A DNA stretch of 64,000 nucleotides from Lactococcus formosensis (GTDB lineage: Bacteria; Bacillota; Bacilli; Lactobacillales; Streptococcaceae). Numbering within the stretch: position 1 is the stretch's first letter; every line of letters starts with the position of its first letter. Below, piece after piece: positions 51,218 through 59,028 of the stretch. The stretch covers positions 186,001 to 250,000 of the forward strand of contig NZ_BOVP01000001.1 in the NCBI RefSeq assembly GCF_018403745.1, written 5' to 3'. The notes beneath the pieces were generated by a model. The model saw nothing but the letters and a program-made list of their open reading frames with translations, did no database searches and was not told the origin of the DNA. The position numbers and the translations under genes are program-made.

Positions 51218-51715
51218 CTAATTCACCGCTTATCTTACCGAGTAATGTATCAAGTTTTTCTTCCACAGTTTCATTAGAGGAATTTTTAGCTGACTCTACT
51301 TTAAGTTCTGCCATATCAGCCTCAGCAGTAAGTTTTCTAAGCTGTTGTTCCAAAAGTTTATCATTACTTGGATACCGTTTAAGAAGTTCTTTCATAGCTT
51401 GTATTTGCACTTTAAAGTCAGGAGGCTTCTCAACTTCCGAATAACCCTCTGCGTTAGCTACTACAACCGTTTCTGTTATCTCTGCACTAGCAGACTAAGT
51501 CTTTCAAGTATCTCCTGTGCGCTCATAATACGCTCAGAAGCTAATTGAGCCATCCGTTCGTCAATATATTTTTTTAGGTCAGGTTTAGTAAGGTTTTCAG
51601 CTCCTATAGATTTTGCCGTTCTTTTACTATATCCAGCATTTATCGCTGCTTCCTTCGCATTACCTAATTTAATATACTCATCACAAAATTTCTTCTGTTT
51701 TTCAGTTAGTTTCAT
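51210..51715 (-). pseudogene. terS: phage terminase small subunit, frameshifted
   Basis: The N-terminal 79 codons (MKLTEKQKKFCDEYIK, NAGYSKRTAKS helix-turn-helix) end in a premature stop near 51478. The C-terminal part continues in another frame (ASAEITETVVVANAEG through the end at 51210). Restoring one base near 51494-51497 joins LERLS to ASAEI into one protein of about 168 residues. TerS recognises the packaging site; a single-base deletion inactivates it here. Confidence 0.85.
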
Positions 51716-51821
51716 ACCTCCCTCCTTTAGATATGCAAAAAGCCGCCATTTCTGACAGCTTCAACAGGATAGTGTTTATAAGTATTTTCTAGAGTCAGGC
51801 ACTCCCTGTAAGTACCTGATA

Positions 51822-51868
51822 TAACCAATCAAGGAATCGAACCTTGACTACGAGACCACCTTTAGCTA
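51822..51868 (-). other. T-arm-like hairpin in a minimal tRNA-like fold
   Basis: CAAGG, loop TTCGATT, CCTTG (51830-51846) is a canonical T-arm. A TAGCTAA/TTGGTTA stem with two G-U pairs could close around it, with only about 15 bases in place of D and anticodon arms. Not a functional tRNA. It lies 8 bp past the lysin stop. Confidence 0.35.
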
Positions 51869-51875
51869 CTTAACT

Positions 51876-53138
51876 TTATTTATTATTTTTATGTGATGGG
51901 AATAAAGAGCACAATACTTGATACTCCCCAGTACTAATATCATCATAAATTGGATTAATTTTCCCTGTTGATTCCATTAGTGTCAATTTATGGTAAACAA
52001 CATTAGAATCGCCTGTCGCACCACCGACAATAAAGCGACCGTTATAAAGATAACCCTTTGTACCTTTTGCTCCACCGTCAATAACTTTAAATTTAATCAT
52101 TTCGTCTTCTTCTCCTTCTTGGTTATTATTATCGTCATTACTTGAATCTATTAATTGTAATTTCCCTAGATTTTGTTGGTTGATTGCATTATAAGTCGGT
52201 ACAAGCATTGAGAGATAATGTTCATAGCCACTTGCTGCATAATCAGCATTTGCGCCACCTACTCTAAACAATCCCTTACAATATGCTTCAATAGTAGTCG
52301 CACCTTCTACATTGTATAAGCCATTACTTTTTGACAATATGAAACTGTATGCTTTAAAGAAGTCTCCCATTGTTGTAAAGTGAACATAATAGCCTCCCTC
52401 ATTAGAAGGACGAGCAGTCCCACGACTCATTGAAATACCAAGTTCTGCTGGAGCACGAAATGGTTCAGAAATACCGCTCCAGTTATTATCAATAGAACCC
52501 ACTGCAGAAATGTTTGGGTTACCCCAATGGCTTTCTACAAACATTTGTGCAATGAGAAAACTAGGTTTAATATTATATTTTCTTGCAGAACTAATAACTA
52601 ATCGAATATTATCTTGCGAAATAGTATTACCTGCATTGGTTAATGACCCACCTGTGTACTGGCCTCCTGGCGAAGGAGTAGATGAATTACCTTTTTTACG
52701 AACTATGCCATCAAATCCACTATAGACAGACCATGAATTTTGATTGGGCATTTTTTGAACTACTCTTACTCCCGTATAGTTTTGTTCAAATGTCGTAATG
52801 TTATTGTTATAAGTATTAGCTACAATACCCGTATGTCCTGACCATATCCCTGTTTTTGCAGGAGATGTAAAGAACATATCCCCTTCCCTTACTTGAGAAA
52901 ACGAGGGGTTGTCAATTTTTTCAAAACCTATTGCACCCCAATTTGTCGTCGTGTACACAGTCCATGCACTATCAGGAATTGTCCCAGGTGGCAACTGTCC
53001 TCCTCCAGGTTCTCCTGCCCATTGATATTTACCGCCCGTCATACGAAGCATGTAGTCACTAGTCAATGCACCACATTCTCCGCTACCAACCGTGCTTCCT
53101 ACTAAGGGATCATAAATTTTTTCAACTTCTGTTGTCAT
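51876..53138 (-). CDS. second phage lysin, CHAP plus GH73-like glucosaminidase domains
   Basis: This 420-residue protein has an N-terminal CHAP domain (about 15-150; catalytic Cys in SGECGALTSDY, His in WSGHTGIVAN) and a Gly/Ser/Pro linker. A glucosaminidase-like domain follows (about 175-325; IAQMFVESHWGN with catalytic Glu), then a C-terminal region after an acidic linker (GAKGTKGYLYNGRFIVGG). It has no signal peptide. Its place between the ArpU-like regulator and terS is unusual because the lysis cassette is at the other end. It may be a virion-associated or transferred lysin. Confidence 0.85.
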   Translation of the reverse strand: MTTEVEKIYDPLVGSTVGSGECGALTSDYMLRMTGGKYQWAGEPGGGQLPPGTIPDSAWTVYTTTNWGAIGFEKIDNPSFSQVREGDMFFTSPAKTGIWSGHTGIVANTYNNNITTFEQNYTGVRVVQKMPNQNSWSVYSGFDGIVRKKGNSSTPSPGGQYTGGSLTNAGNTISQDNIRLVISSARKYNIKPSFLIAQMFVESHWGNPNISAVGSIDNNWSGISEPFRAPAELGISMSRGTARPSNEGGYYVHFTTMGDFFKAYSFILSKSNGLYNVEGATTIEAYCKGLFRVGGANADYAASGYEHYLSMLVPTYNAINQQNLGKLQLIDSSNDDNNNQEGEEDEMIKFKVIDGGAKGTKGYLYNGRFIVGGATGDSNVVYHKLTLMESTGKINPIYDDISTGEYQVLCSLFPSHKNNK

Positions 53139-53171
53139 ATCTCCTTCTTTCTCATAGGTTATTTATGTTTC

Positions 53172-53205
53172 ATTATATTCGCAAGTGTTATCGTCATCTC
53201 ACTTA
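53172..53205 (-). promoter_or_regulatory. candidate late promoter before the CHAP lysin
   Basis: A TATAAT -10 (53172-53177, minus strand) has no proper -35. Instead the motif read on the plus strand as AAGTGTTATCGTCATCTCAC (53183-53202) occupies that position. Related copies occur at 53402-53423 and 53969-53987. An activator site for the ArpU-like protein is possible. Confidence 0.35.
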
Positions 53206-53244
53206 CATTTCCTAAATAAACATACAGCTGTAATTCCATTAGGA

Positions 53245-53304
53245 ATGACTTCAAGTTGGAATCGAACCAACGACTTTTTATAGTCTTACCATTTTTGAAG
53301 TCAT
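53245..53304 (-). other. tRNA-like structure lacking a D arm
   Basis: On the minus strand ATGACTTCAA pairs perfectly with TTGAAGTCAT (10 bp). Inside are a GACT/AGTC stem with a 6-base loop and a T-arm GTTGG-TTCGATT-CCAAC. There is no D arm, no variable loop and no encoded CCA. Total 60 bases. It lies about 107 bp before the lysin start. The rest of the 53139-53461 gap holds the candidate late promoter and one more copy of its motif. Confidence 0.45.
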
Positions 53305-53461
53305 AAGATAATCTATATTAATTTATTATCTTAATGATTATGAAACAATTTCAGTACTTTTTACTCAACCGAACATGTTATTTGTGTTTTACTGAATTGT
53401 TCATGTTACTATTATCTCACTTAAAAACGGCACTGAACGGACAGAAAACGGACACTGATTT

Positions 53462-53857
53462 CTATACTAAATCACACCATAGAGAATCTCTAAGTAGGCT
53501 CTTCAAGTTCTCATATTTTCTTCTTGCAGTCCGTTCATCAATGTAAAGTCTAGCTCCAATTTGCCACCATTGTTTTTTATCTTTGAATCTTAGAGTGATA
53601 ATTGTTCTAATTTCAGGACTTACAGTTCCCATCAATTCATTGAGCACTCTTTGCTGATCAATCATTTGTTGAAGTTTATTATCTTCTTCAATAATCATCA
53701 TCCTTCGTTCCTGAGGTGCCGTATTTTCACTTGTTCCACTACTTCCAATTCGTTCTTCCTTTTTCTGACGAGTGATCCATAATTCACGAGAATTTATCTT
53801 CACTTGAAGCATACCCGTCATAAAATCACTAATTAATAAATCTAACTTATCTGCCAT
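53462..53857 (-). CDS. ArpU/DUF722-type late transcription regulator
   Basis: This 131-residue protein has a sigma-factor-like C-terminal helix-turn-helix (IITLRFKDKKQWWQIGARLYIDERTARRKYE, of which DKKQWWQIGARL and DERTARRKY are diagnostic). Such proteins sit just before terminase genes in Gram-positive phages and switch on late transcription. Position and length fit. No anomalies. Confidence 0.8.
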   Translation of the reverse strand: MADKLDLLISDFMTGMLQVKINSRELWITRQKKEERIGSSGTSENTAPQERRMMIIEEDNKLQQMIDQQRVLNELMGTVSPEIRTIITLRFKDKKQWWQIGARLYIDERTARRKYENLKSLLRDSLWCDLV

Positions 53858-54022
53858 GTATTAGTCCCCCTTTATGTTCTAATTTAGATAGAATAACTCA
53901 TTTATTAAGCCCATCCCAATGAGCTTTTTTATTTTGGTTAAAACGGGTTATTTTTATTACACTTTTGTAAGTGTTATCTTCTATCTTGGAAAGTATAATA
54001 GACTTATAGAAAGTAGGTAAAC

Positions 54023-54412
54023 ATGAAAAACACATATAAAACATTTTGGAAAAAATTTTCCAACTTTAAAGATGAATGTAATGTAGGTGATTTTTGGAAA
54101 ATCATACTTACTCACTTTATCATCTATACTGCTCTATTTATTACTCTGATAATCGGCGTTGGTATTCGTCAAAGTAATAGCACAGGTATAACAGATGATA
54201 TCCTTGTAATGGGAAGCATATATCTGACAGCTCTATATTTTTTGTTAACGTTCATACCTACACTTACAATCACAATCAGAAGACTGAATAACGCTGGCCT
54301 TCGTTGGGGAACTTTATTCCTCTTCCTTGTCCCGTATGCAGGACCTTTTATACTCGCCTATTGTTTAACTCTTCCAGATAAAGAAACTCAAATGAGTTAT
54401 AGTTATAGATAA
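54023..54412 (+). CDS. DUF805 family membrane protein
   Basis: This 129-residue protein has three to four membrane spans and the DUF805 signature RRLNNAGLRWGTLF near residue 86 followed by PYAGPFILAYC. It stands alone on the strand opposite to the early genes, with a TATAAT at 53994-53999 and its own terminator, so it is an accessory gene (moron) in the lytic operon. Function is unknown. Confidence 0.8.
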   Translation: MKNTYKTFWKKFSNFKDECNVGDFWKIILTHFIIYTALFITLIIGVGIRQSNSTGITDDILVMGSIYLTALYFLLTFIPTLTITIRRLNNAGLRWGTLFLFLVPYAGPFILAYCLTLPDKETQMSYSYR

Positions 54413-54422
54413 ATTTTAAACC

Positions 54423-54447
54423 CTAGCCTTATGGCTAGTTTTTTATT
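54423..54447 (+). terminator. terminator of the DUF805 gene
   Basis: CTAGCC, loop TTAT, GGCTAG, then T6 and more T on the plus strand. Confidence 0.88.
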
Positions 54448-54515
54448 TTACTCAACTAACTCATCAGCGGAGCGTTTATAACATCCGTTTCCGCTGTCAA
54501 ATAAAGCCCAAACTA

Positions 54516-54797
54516 TCATTCTTCCACCTCAACCTGATCATAGCAAGACTTACAGAGTAATTTATGGTCCACTGTTGCCATTGCTGTATTTTCATGGCAG
54601 TTATCACATTTAACTGTTTTTCTATAAGGAGTTGCTGATGATCCTTGAAGCTTGGTGAGTTGTTCTAATACTTCTGTAGCTTTATCCCCTTGTCTTTCAT
54701 GATATCGACGTGCTTTATTAGCTCGGATTGCACACCATGTGTAAGACACAATTGATACAGTCAAAATTAAAAATAATGTTCCTATTTCTTTTGTCAT
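54516..54797 (-). CDS. small membrane protein with zinc-ribbon-like cysteines
   Basis: This 93-residue protein has an N-terminal span (residues 5-24) and a C-terminal pair of CxxC motifs (CDNCHE and CKSCYD, about residues 64-85) that could bind one zinc ion. I recognise no named family. It lies in the early operon just after rusA. ATG 54797 follows a GGAG-like site. Confidence 0.6.
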   Translation of the reverse strand: MTKEIGTLFLILTVSIVSYTWCAIRANKARRYHERQGDKATEVLEQLTKLQGSSATPYRKTVKCDNCHENTAMATVDHKLLCKSCYDQVEVEE

Positions 54798-54905
54798 TTC
54801 TCCTCTTTCTTATACGCTTGTATTTCGCTCTCTCGTACGTTTTAAATGTACAAGGCACAATCCCCTATCCAAAACATATTTAAGTAGCGAAATTAGCATG
54901 ATTTT

Positions 54906-55310
54906 TTAGTTTCCTGAGCTATCTAACTCAGTTATTTCTATTTCAATTTTATTTTTGTTTCCATAAAATTTTCTTGCACAGAGAACCACTATCTGACTGT
55001 CGTCGGCGTAGTATCCAAATTTAGTCATATAATCCTGTAGATTCTTCATGAGATTATCTAAATCGGGCCTCGTTTGTTTATACTCGCCCCACAACTTCTT
55101 CTGTTTGATTGCATACGTGAAGACAACATCTAGAATAAGCGGTGTACCTTTTGGGAAAGGCAGCTTAGGTGCTGCTTTTTTTAATGCACCTTGTAACTCA
55201 TAGTTTTGAGTTCCTTTTCGGTTATAAAATACAGGATTACCGTTTTTATAAGAAACGCCTTTCTGCTGTGCCGTTGTTGGCATCTTCTGCAGCTCAAAAG
55301 AAAACTTCAT
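54906..55310 (-). CDS. rusA: RusA-type Holliday junction resolvase
   Basis: This 134-residue endonuclease has the RusA acidic residues in RPDLDNLMKNLQD (near residue 78) and YYADDSQIVVLCARK. It resolves four-way junctions formed during phage recombination and packaging. Its ATG overlaps the stop of the 49-residue gene upstream. Full length. Confidence 0.9.
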   Translation of the reverse strand: MKFSFELQKMPTTAQQKGVSYKNGNPVFYNRKGTQNYELQGALKKAAPKLPFPKGTPLILDVVFTYAIKQKKLWGEYKQTRPDLDNLMKNLQDYMTKFGYYADDSQIVVLCARKFYGNKNKIEIEITELDSSGN

Positions 55311-55456
55311 TTACCTAATCTCGCAATCTGTTTACGAAACTCTTTGTGAAAATACTTAGTTTCTTTATTATTTTCTCTAGCTCTTTTCATGGCGGCCATC
55401 TCTTCCTTAGAAACTCTGTCCTGGACTAATTTTTCTGCTTTTGTTGGTTTTGACAT
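55307..55456 (-). CDS. small basic protein, unknown
   Basis: A 49-residue Lys/Arg/Glu-rich helical peptide (MSKPTKAEKLVQDRVSKEE at the start, FRKQIARLGK at the end). It is preceded by AGAAAGG and coupled to rusA by an ATGA overlap, which supports translation. No membrane segment. I do not recognise it. Confidence 0.65.
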   Translation of the reverse strand: MSKPTKAEKLVQDRVSKEEMAAMKRARENNKETKYFHKEFRKQIARLGK

Positions 55457-55469
55457 TGTTTACCTTTCT

Positions 55470-55754
55470 CTAATTTTTGGTAATCCATCGATCTACTGGT
55501 AGAACTTCTATTTTCCCCAAAGTTTTATCTTGCCGTATCTCGTTGAGCTGATCCACGCTATAAATAGAACGAGTAATATACAAAACAAAAGTCATATAAT
55601 TCAATGCTATTTTACGTGACTTTTCAAAATACCAATCTGTAAACTTTCTATAATGCTCTGGTGTTACTCCAGTACAACAATCCTCTGCAGCATTAATAAA
55701 TGAGTCAACAGCTCGTTGGGTTTTAAGCCACTGTGATTTAGTCCTTAAAGACAT
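55470..55754 (-). CDS. hypothetical early phage protein
   Basis: This 94-residue protein starts MSLRTKSQWLKTQRAV and contains CCTGVTPEHYRKFTDWYFEK. It overlaps the 3' end of the replication gene by 17 bp and precedes the 49-residue gene. It looks soluble and mostly helical. No family recognised. Confidence 0.65.
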   Translation of the reverse strand: MSLRTKSQWLKTQRAVDSFINAAEDCCTGVTPEHYRKFTDWYFEKSRKIALNYMTFVLYITRSIYSVDQLNEIRQDKTLGKIEVLPVDRWITKN

Positions 55755-56544
55755 CTGCTATCTCCTCATCAGTATATTCTGGTTCTTGATATCCAGACCA
55801 TTCAGGAGCTGGCTTCACGATTTTATTATTCGCTGTGAAGGCTTGTTGTCTAGGTGTTGTGTCATAATCATCTTCCCAACCTTTACCGTTAAACCACGTA
55901 CTCCCATGTTTGATATAATCTTTTGAAGTCCCCTTTGCACTTATTTCTGCTAAATAGTTTTCAATACCAGTTTGAATCTCTTTATCAGTTACACCAGATT
56001 TAACAGCCTTTTTATATGCTGTTAATGCTTTTGGTCTTCCTTTTTTATTTGGATACATTTTCCAAAGCAAAGAAAATCTATTTTCTAAATCAGATTCTTT
56101 ATCGGACTTGTCCGATATATTATCTTTATTAGGATTAGTATTTTGTTTATCAGTAATTGGTTTATTAGTATTTAGTAGCTGCCCTTTTCCACATTGTGGG
56201 TTTCCCACTTCTGGGTTTGCCACATGTGGCTTTTGGTAATCTGGGTTTTTAAAATCAGAAACTTCCTTTTTCCATTGCTTAACTTGTTTGTTTTCAGGAT
56301 CTACTACTCTTGTTGTTTTAGCATATCCTTGTTCTTCAAGTTCTTTCCATGCTATACGAGCAGCTTTAGCACTGTCTTTATGATGATTAGCAACTTCTTC
56401 AAAGTAAATTTTCCAATCATCAGGTAAGCTAAGAATGTATGCAAGTAATCCTTTTGCTTTAAGAGATAAGTTTTCATCTCGCAAGAATTCATTACTAAGA
56501 ATTGTAAAATTATCTCCAGCACGTTTTCTCTTAATACTTTGCAT
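55738..56544 (-). CDS. phage replication protein (winged-helix replisome organiser type)
   Basis: This 268-residue protein has an N-terminal winged helix (DNFTILSNEFLRDENLSLKAKGLLAYIL split as DNFTILSNEFLRD and KAKGLLAYILSLPDDW). A polar linker rich in Asn and Lys follows, then a C-terminal domain with LWKMYPNKKGRPKAL and KHGSTWFNGKGWEDD, as in origin-binding phage initiators. ATG 56544 overlaps the HNH stop (TGATG). No helicase loader gene is next to it. Confidence 0.85.
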   Translation of the reverse strand: MQSIKRKRAGDNFTILSNEFLRDENLSLKAKGLLAYILSLPDDWKIYFEEVANHHKDSAKAARIAWKELEEQGYAKTTRVVDPENKQVKQWKKEVSDFKNPDYQKPHVANPEVGNPQCGKGQLLNTNKPITDKQNTNPNKDNISDKSDKESDLENRFSLLWKMYPNKKGRPKALTAYKKAVKSGVTDKEIQTGIENYLAEISAKGTSKDYIKHGSTWFNGKGWEDDYDTTPRQQAFTANNKIVKPAPEWSGYQEPEYTDEEIADVFKD

Positions 56545-56870
56545 CAACTTGCCCACCTTAAATTTCCGACATAATTATTAGTTTTATTCCCATCTATGTG
56601 TTTTACATTTGGCAACCCTTCTGGATTATCAATAAAAGTTTGAGCCACAAGTTGATGCATAAAAGGCATTACTCGTTTGCCATTGTCTAATACAAAACTA
56701 TATCTTGGACGTTGGTCTGAACTTGTGTTTAATTTCAAATTTCTACGGATATTATCTGTCAATACTTGACGAATATTTCCATAATTACTAATTTCATATT
56801 CTCCAACAATTTTTCCAACAATTCGTGGAGAGTTAATGTATTCTAATTTTTTCCATGTTTCTTGAGTCAT
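56544..56870 (-). CDS. HNH endonuclease with NUMOD4 motif
   Basis: This 108-residue protein has the NUMOD4 DNA-binding motif (GEYEISNYGNIRQ near residue 25) and an HNH core (HQLVAQTFIDNP, VKHIDGNKTNNYVGNLRWAS). It ends directly after NLRWAS; related proteins continue, so it may be C-terminally shortened. ATG 56870 follows GGAGGA. Such genes are homing endonucleases. It sits between ssb and the replication gene behind a structured leader. Confidence 0.85.
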   Translation of the reverse strand: MTQETWKKLEYINSPRIVGKIVGEYEISNYGNIRQVLTDNIRRNLKLNTSSDQRPRYSFVLDNGKRVMPFMHQLVAQTFIDNPEGLPNVKHIDGNKTNNYVGNLRWAS

Positions 56871-56874
56871 ATAT

Positions 56875-56965
56875 TCCTCCATAAACAATAGGTTAACGCT
56901 GGGTCTCCCTGAGTACATAGCGCCCGACTTACTCGGTCCTTCCTGCACCGAAGCCTAGTGTCTGT
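56875..56965 (-). ncRNA. structured leader between ssb and the HNH gene
   Basis: The 90-base gap is G/C-rich compared with its neighbours and contains CCGA/TCGG, GCGCT/AGCGT and GGG/CCC stems close together. No frame with a ribosome-binding site. It could be a remnant of a self-splicing or other element that came with the endonuclease; I cannot assign it. Confidence 0.35.
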
Positions 56966-56968
56966 CAT

Positions 56969-57385
56969 TTAGAATGGTAAATCATCATCTGAGACTTCCA
57001 TTGGTGCCCCGGCAAAAGGATCTTTATCTTGTTGAGATTTAGTTTTCCCTTTTTCTGTTTTATTTGAATTACTTTCCAACATTTGGAAATTGTCAGCCAG
57101 TACTTCAGTAACATAAACACGTTGACCTTCTTTGTTCTCGTAATTTCTTACTTGTATACTTCCAGTAATACCAACTAATGCGCCTTTTTTTGCCCAATTT
57201 GCTAAGTTTTCAGCAGGCTGTCTCCAGATAACACAGTTTATAAAATCTGCTTCTCGTTCACCCTGAGCATTTTTAAAACGGCGATTTACTGCTAAAGTGA
57301 AAGTAGCTACTGCAGTATTCTGAGGGGTATATCTTAATTCTGGTTCACGGACAATACGTCCGACCAACACAACATTATTTATCAT
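56969..57385 (-). CDS. ssb: single-stranded DNA-binding protein
   Basis: This 138-residue SSB has the OB-fold start [28 protein letters not shown] and [17 protein letters not shown], and the acidic C-terminal tip DDDLPF that recruits partner proteins. It overlaps the annealing-protein gene by 11 bp. Normal length. Confidence 0.95.
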   Translation of the reverse strand: MINNVVLVGRIVREPELRYTPQNTAVATFTLAVNRRFKNAQGEREADFINCVIWRQPAENLANWAKKGALVGITGSIQVRNYENKEGQRVYVTEVLADNFQMLESNSNKTEKGKTKSQQDKDPFAGAPMEVSDDDLPF

Positions 57386-58055
57386 TTATATCTTCTTTCT
57401 CTTTTAGTAGCTTGAGGGTTTCACCCTTTTTAATAACAAATTCTTTAGTAGCTTGTTTTTCCGCTTGAGGCAACATATTCCAATATTTTTTAATGGCATC
57501 TGTTGTTTCTAAAGCATCTATTTTTTTCTCGTGTTCTTTTACCTTTTTCTTAAAGTCTGCAGCTTCTTTTTCTTTTGCTTCCTCATCTACTTCTGGAAGG
57601 TCTTCCCCTGAATAGATATAAAGTCCAAGGCCGAACATAGCTAAATTTTTAACTAAACAACGCATTATAGTTTTATTCGCATCAAACATTGAAGCAGCTT
57701 CAACTGACTTTTCTCCATTGTATTTAGTCATATATTTATATGGTTTTGATTTCATGGCTTTATTTGCCCCATCCATAACTGGAAGCCACATTTCATGAGT
57801 TAGTCCATCAATCGTGACATTTGTAAAAACCATATAACCTGTATTTTCATCATAAATATAAGGTCTCTTTGTGCCATCTGGAGCTTCAAATTTCTCAATT
57901 TCATACGTCGCATTAGGAAATCTTTTTGCAAATTCTGCCCATGCCCAGGTCCAACTTAGATAGGATAATGTCGTTTTTCCTGATTTTTTTGTCTCCACAT
58001 TATTGCTTACGTCGATATAATAAAGCGTTTCAAACGGAGTTTTATTTTCTACCAT
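57375..58055 (-). CDS. DUF1071/Sak3-like single-strand annealing protein
   Basis: This 226-residue protein has the DUF1071 core: NPFETLYY-type start ([13 protein letters not shown]), [31 protein letters not shown] and [24 protein letters not shown] (core [12 protein letters not shown]). The C-terminal 70 residues are a charged helical tail. These proteins anneal complementary DNA strands during phage recombination and act with SSB, the next gene. Confidence 0.85.
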   Translation of the reverse strand: MVENKTPFETLYYIDVSNNVETKKSGKTTLSYLSWTWAWAEFAKRFPNATYEIEKFEAPDGTKRPYIYDENTGYMVFTNVTIDGLTHEMWLPVMDGANKAMKSKPYKYMTKYNGEKSVEAASMFDANKTIMRCLVKNLAMFGLGLYIYSGEDLPEVDEEAKEKEAADFKKKVKEHEKKIDALETTDAIKKYWNMLPQAEKQATKEFVIKKGETLKLLKEKEDINDK

Positions 58056-58066
58056 AAATTATTCTC

Positions 58067-58465
58067 CTATTTGTCCCATTCAATTTTTGCTTTCTTAGGT
58101 TTTTGGATGATAAACTGTTCAATATCTTTATAAATATCTTCACCATATTTCTTTTCCAATTTAGCAACTGACAATGGCTCGACACTATCCAGCCCATATT
58201 TTCTAATAAGCGCTGTTTTAGCAGTATTATCCATAACAATTTCTCTGGTAAACTGTTGCTTCCCATAAGATAAACGAGTAAAGTTTTGACCCTCATCAAG
58301 GCGCTTCTTAACTTCTTTCTCCGCCTCTTTCTTCATCTTATCTGCAGCCTTTACTGCTTCTAAAAATGCGGTTAAATCGCTATTATCCAATTCTTTAATC
58401 ATTGATGGACGAAACTCAAGCACCTCACCAGTTTCTCTGTCCATTGGTATTAGCTGTAAACTCAT
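58067..58465 (-). CDS. hypothetical early phage protein
   Basis: This 132-residue soluble protein starts MSLQLIPMDRETGEVLEF and has a charged helical centre (KAADKMKKEAEKEVKKRL) and a C-terminal KKYGEDIYKDIEQFI. ATG 58465 follows GGAGGAA; an upstream in-frame start would cover that site. It precedes the annealing protein by 11 bp, so a recombination accessory role is possible but unproven. Confidence 0.7.
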   Translation of the reverse strand: MSLQLIPMDRETGEVLEFRPSMIKELDNSDLTAFLEAVKAADKMKKEAEKEVKKRLDEGQNFTRLSYGKQQFTREIVMDNTAKTALIRKYGLDSVEPLSVAKLEKKYGEDIYKDIEQFIIQKPKKAKIEWDK

Positions 58466-58484
58466 TTTTAATTCCTCCAATTTT

Positions 58485-58556
58485 TGTTATAATTAGAGTA
58501 GAAACATTGCAAAAATTTCTACTCAGCTTCTGGTTGCCGCCAGGAGCTATTTTTTA
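58485..58556 (+). ncRNA. candidate antisense sRNA in the early operon
   Basis: On the plus strand extended -10 TGTTATAAT (58485-58493) is followed by two perfect hairpins: GAGTAGAAA/TTTCTACTC (58496-58524) and AGCTTCTGG/CCAGGAGCT (58525-58548) with a T-run tail. The transcript of about 57 bases would be antisense to the gap between two early genes and to the last bases of the 65-residue gene. Confidence 0.5.
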
Positions 58557-58744
58557 TTTTTCAAATTATTATTTAATATTTTGAGTCTTGCTATTTCATT
58601 CTTCAATTCTTGAACTTCATTATTAAGTCCTTCAGCATAGATTATCCATTCATCTAATGCTTCTTCACAGTTTACTAATGATTCTGCTAAATATTCATTT
58701 TCTTTTTCAAGCTCTTTTTCTCGAGATGATTTTACTCCGAACAT
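58547..58744 (-). CDS. small coiled-coil protein
   Basis: A 65-residue Glu/Asn/Leu-rich protein, almost entirely predicted coiled coil (SREKELEKENEYLAESL, then NNEVQELKNEIARLK). It lies in the early operon between the helix-turn-helix-like protein and the 132-residue protein. Function unknown. ATG 58744 is 10 bp after the upstream stop. Confidence 0.6.
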   Translation of the reverse strand: MFGVKSSREKELEKENEYLAESLVNCEEALDEWIIYAEGLNNEVQELKNEIARLKILNNNLKNKK

Positions 58745-58753
58745 TTTAACTCC

Positions 58754-59014
58754 TTATTTTTTGTAACTTCTATACCGAGTGGCTTCTTTCCATTGAACAA
58801 ATTCTTGAAAAACTTCTTTGTTAATAAAAACTATTTTGTGCGTAGGATTTAAGACTCCTTTTTTAAATTCTGGCCTTTCTCGCATTTCTTTTAGCCAAGC
58901 AGTAAGTGTTGGTTTACTTAACCCTTCCCACTTCTGCATGAGGTGTTCTTTGTCACACCATTCAGCATCTTCATTCTTATCAACTGGAAGGTATGTTATT
59001 TTTGCATATGGCAT
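58754..59014 (-). CDS. helix-turn-helix-like early protein
   Basis: This 86-residue basic protein has WCDKEHLMQKWEGLSKPTLTAWL (key part LSKPTLTAWLKEM), which resembles an excisionase-type winged helix, and a C-terminal KEVFQEFVQWKEA. It is second in the lytic operon after the Cro-like gene. It might be the excisionase or a DNA-binding regulator; the sequence does not decide. Confidence 0.6.
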   Translation of the reverse strand: MPYAKITYLPVDKNEDAEWCDKEHLMQKWEGLSKPTLTAWLKEMRERPEFKKGVLNPTHKIVFINKEVFQEFVQWKEATRYRSYKK

Positions 59015-59028
59015 TTTTCTTACCCCTT

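Noticed and set aside
51822..51868. Functional tRNA gene
   Set aside because: Only the T-arm is canonical; no anticodon arm or D arm. The same is true for 53245-53304. No complete tRNA or rRNA gene was found in the window.
54440..54515. CAGCGGA/TCCGCTG hairpin after the zinc-ribbon gene
   Set aside because: The arms are far apart and there is no T-run on either strand; not supported as terminator or RNA.
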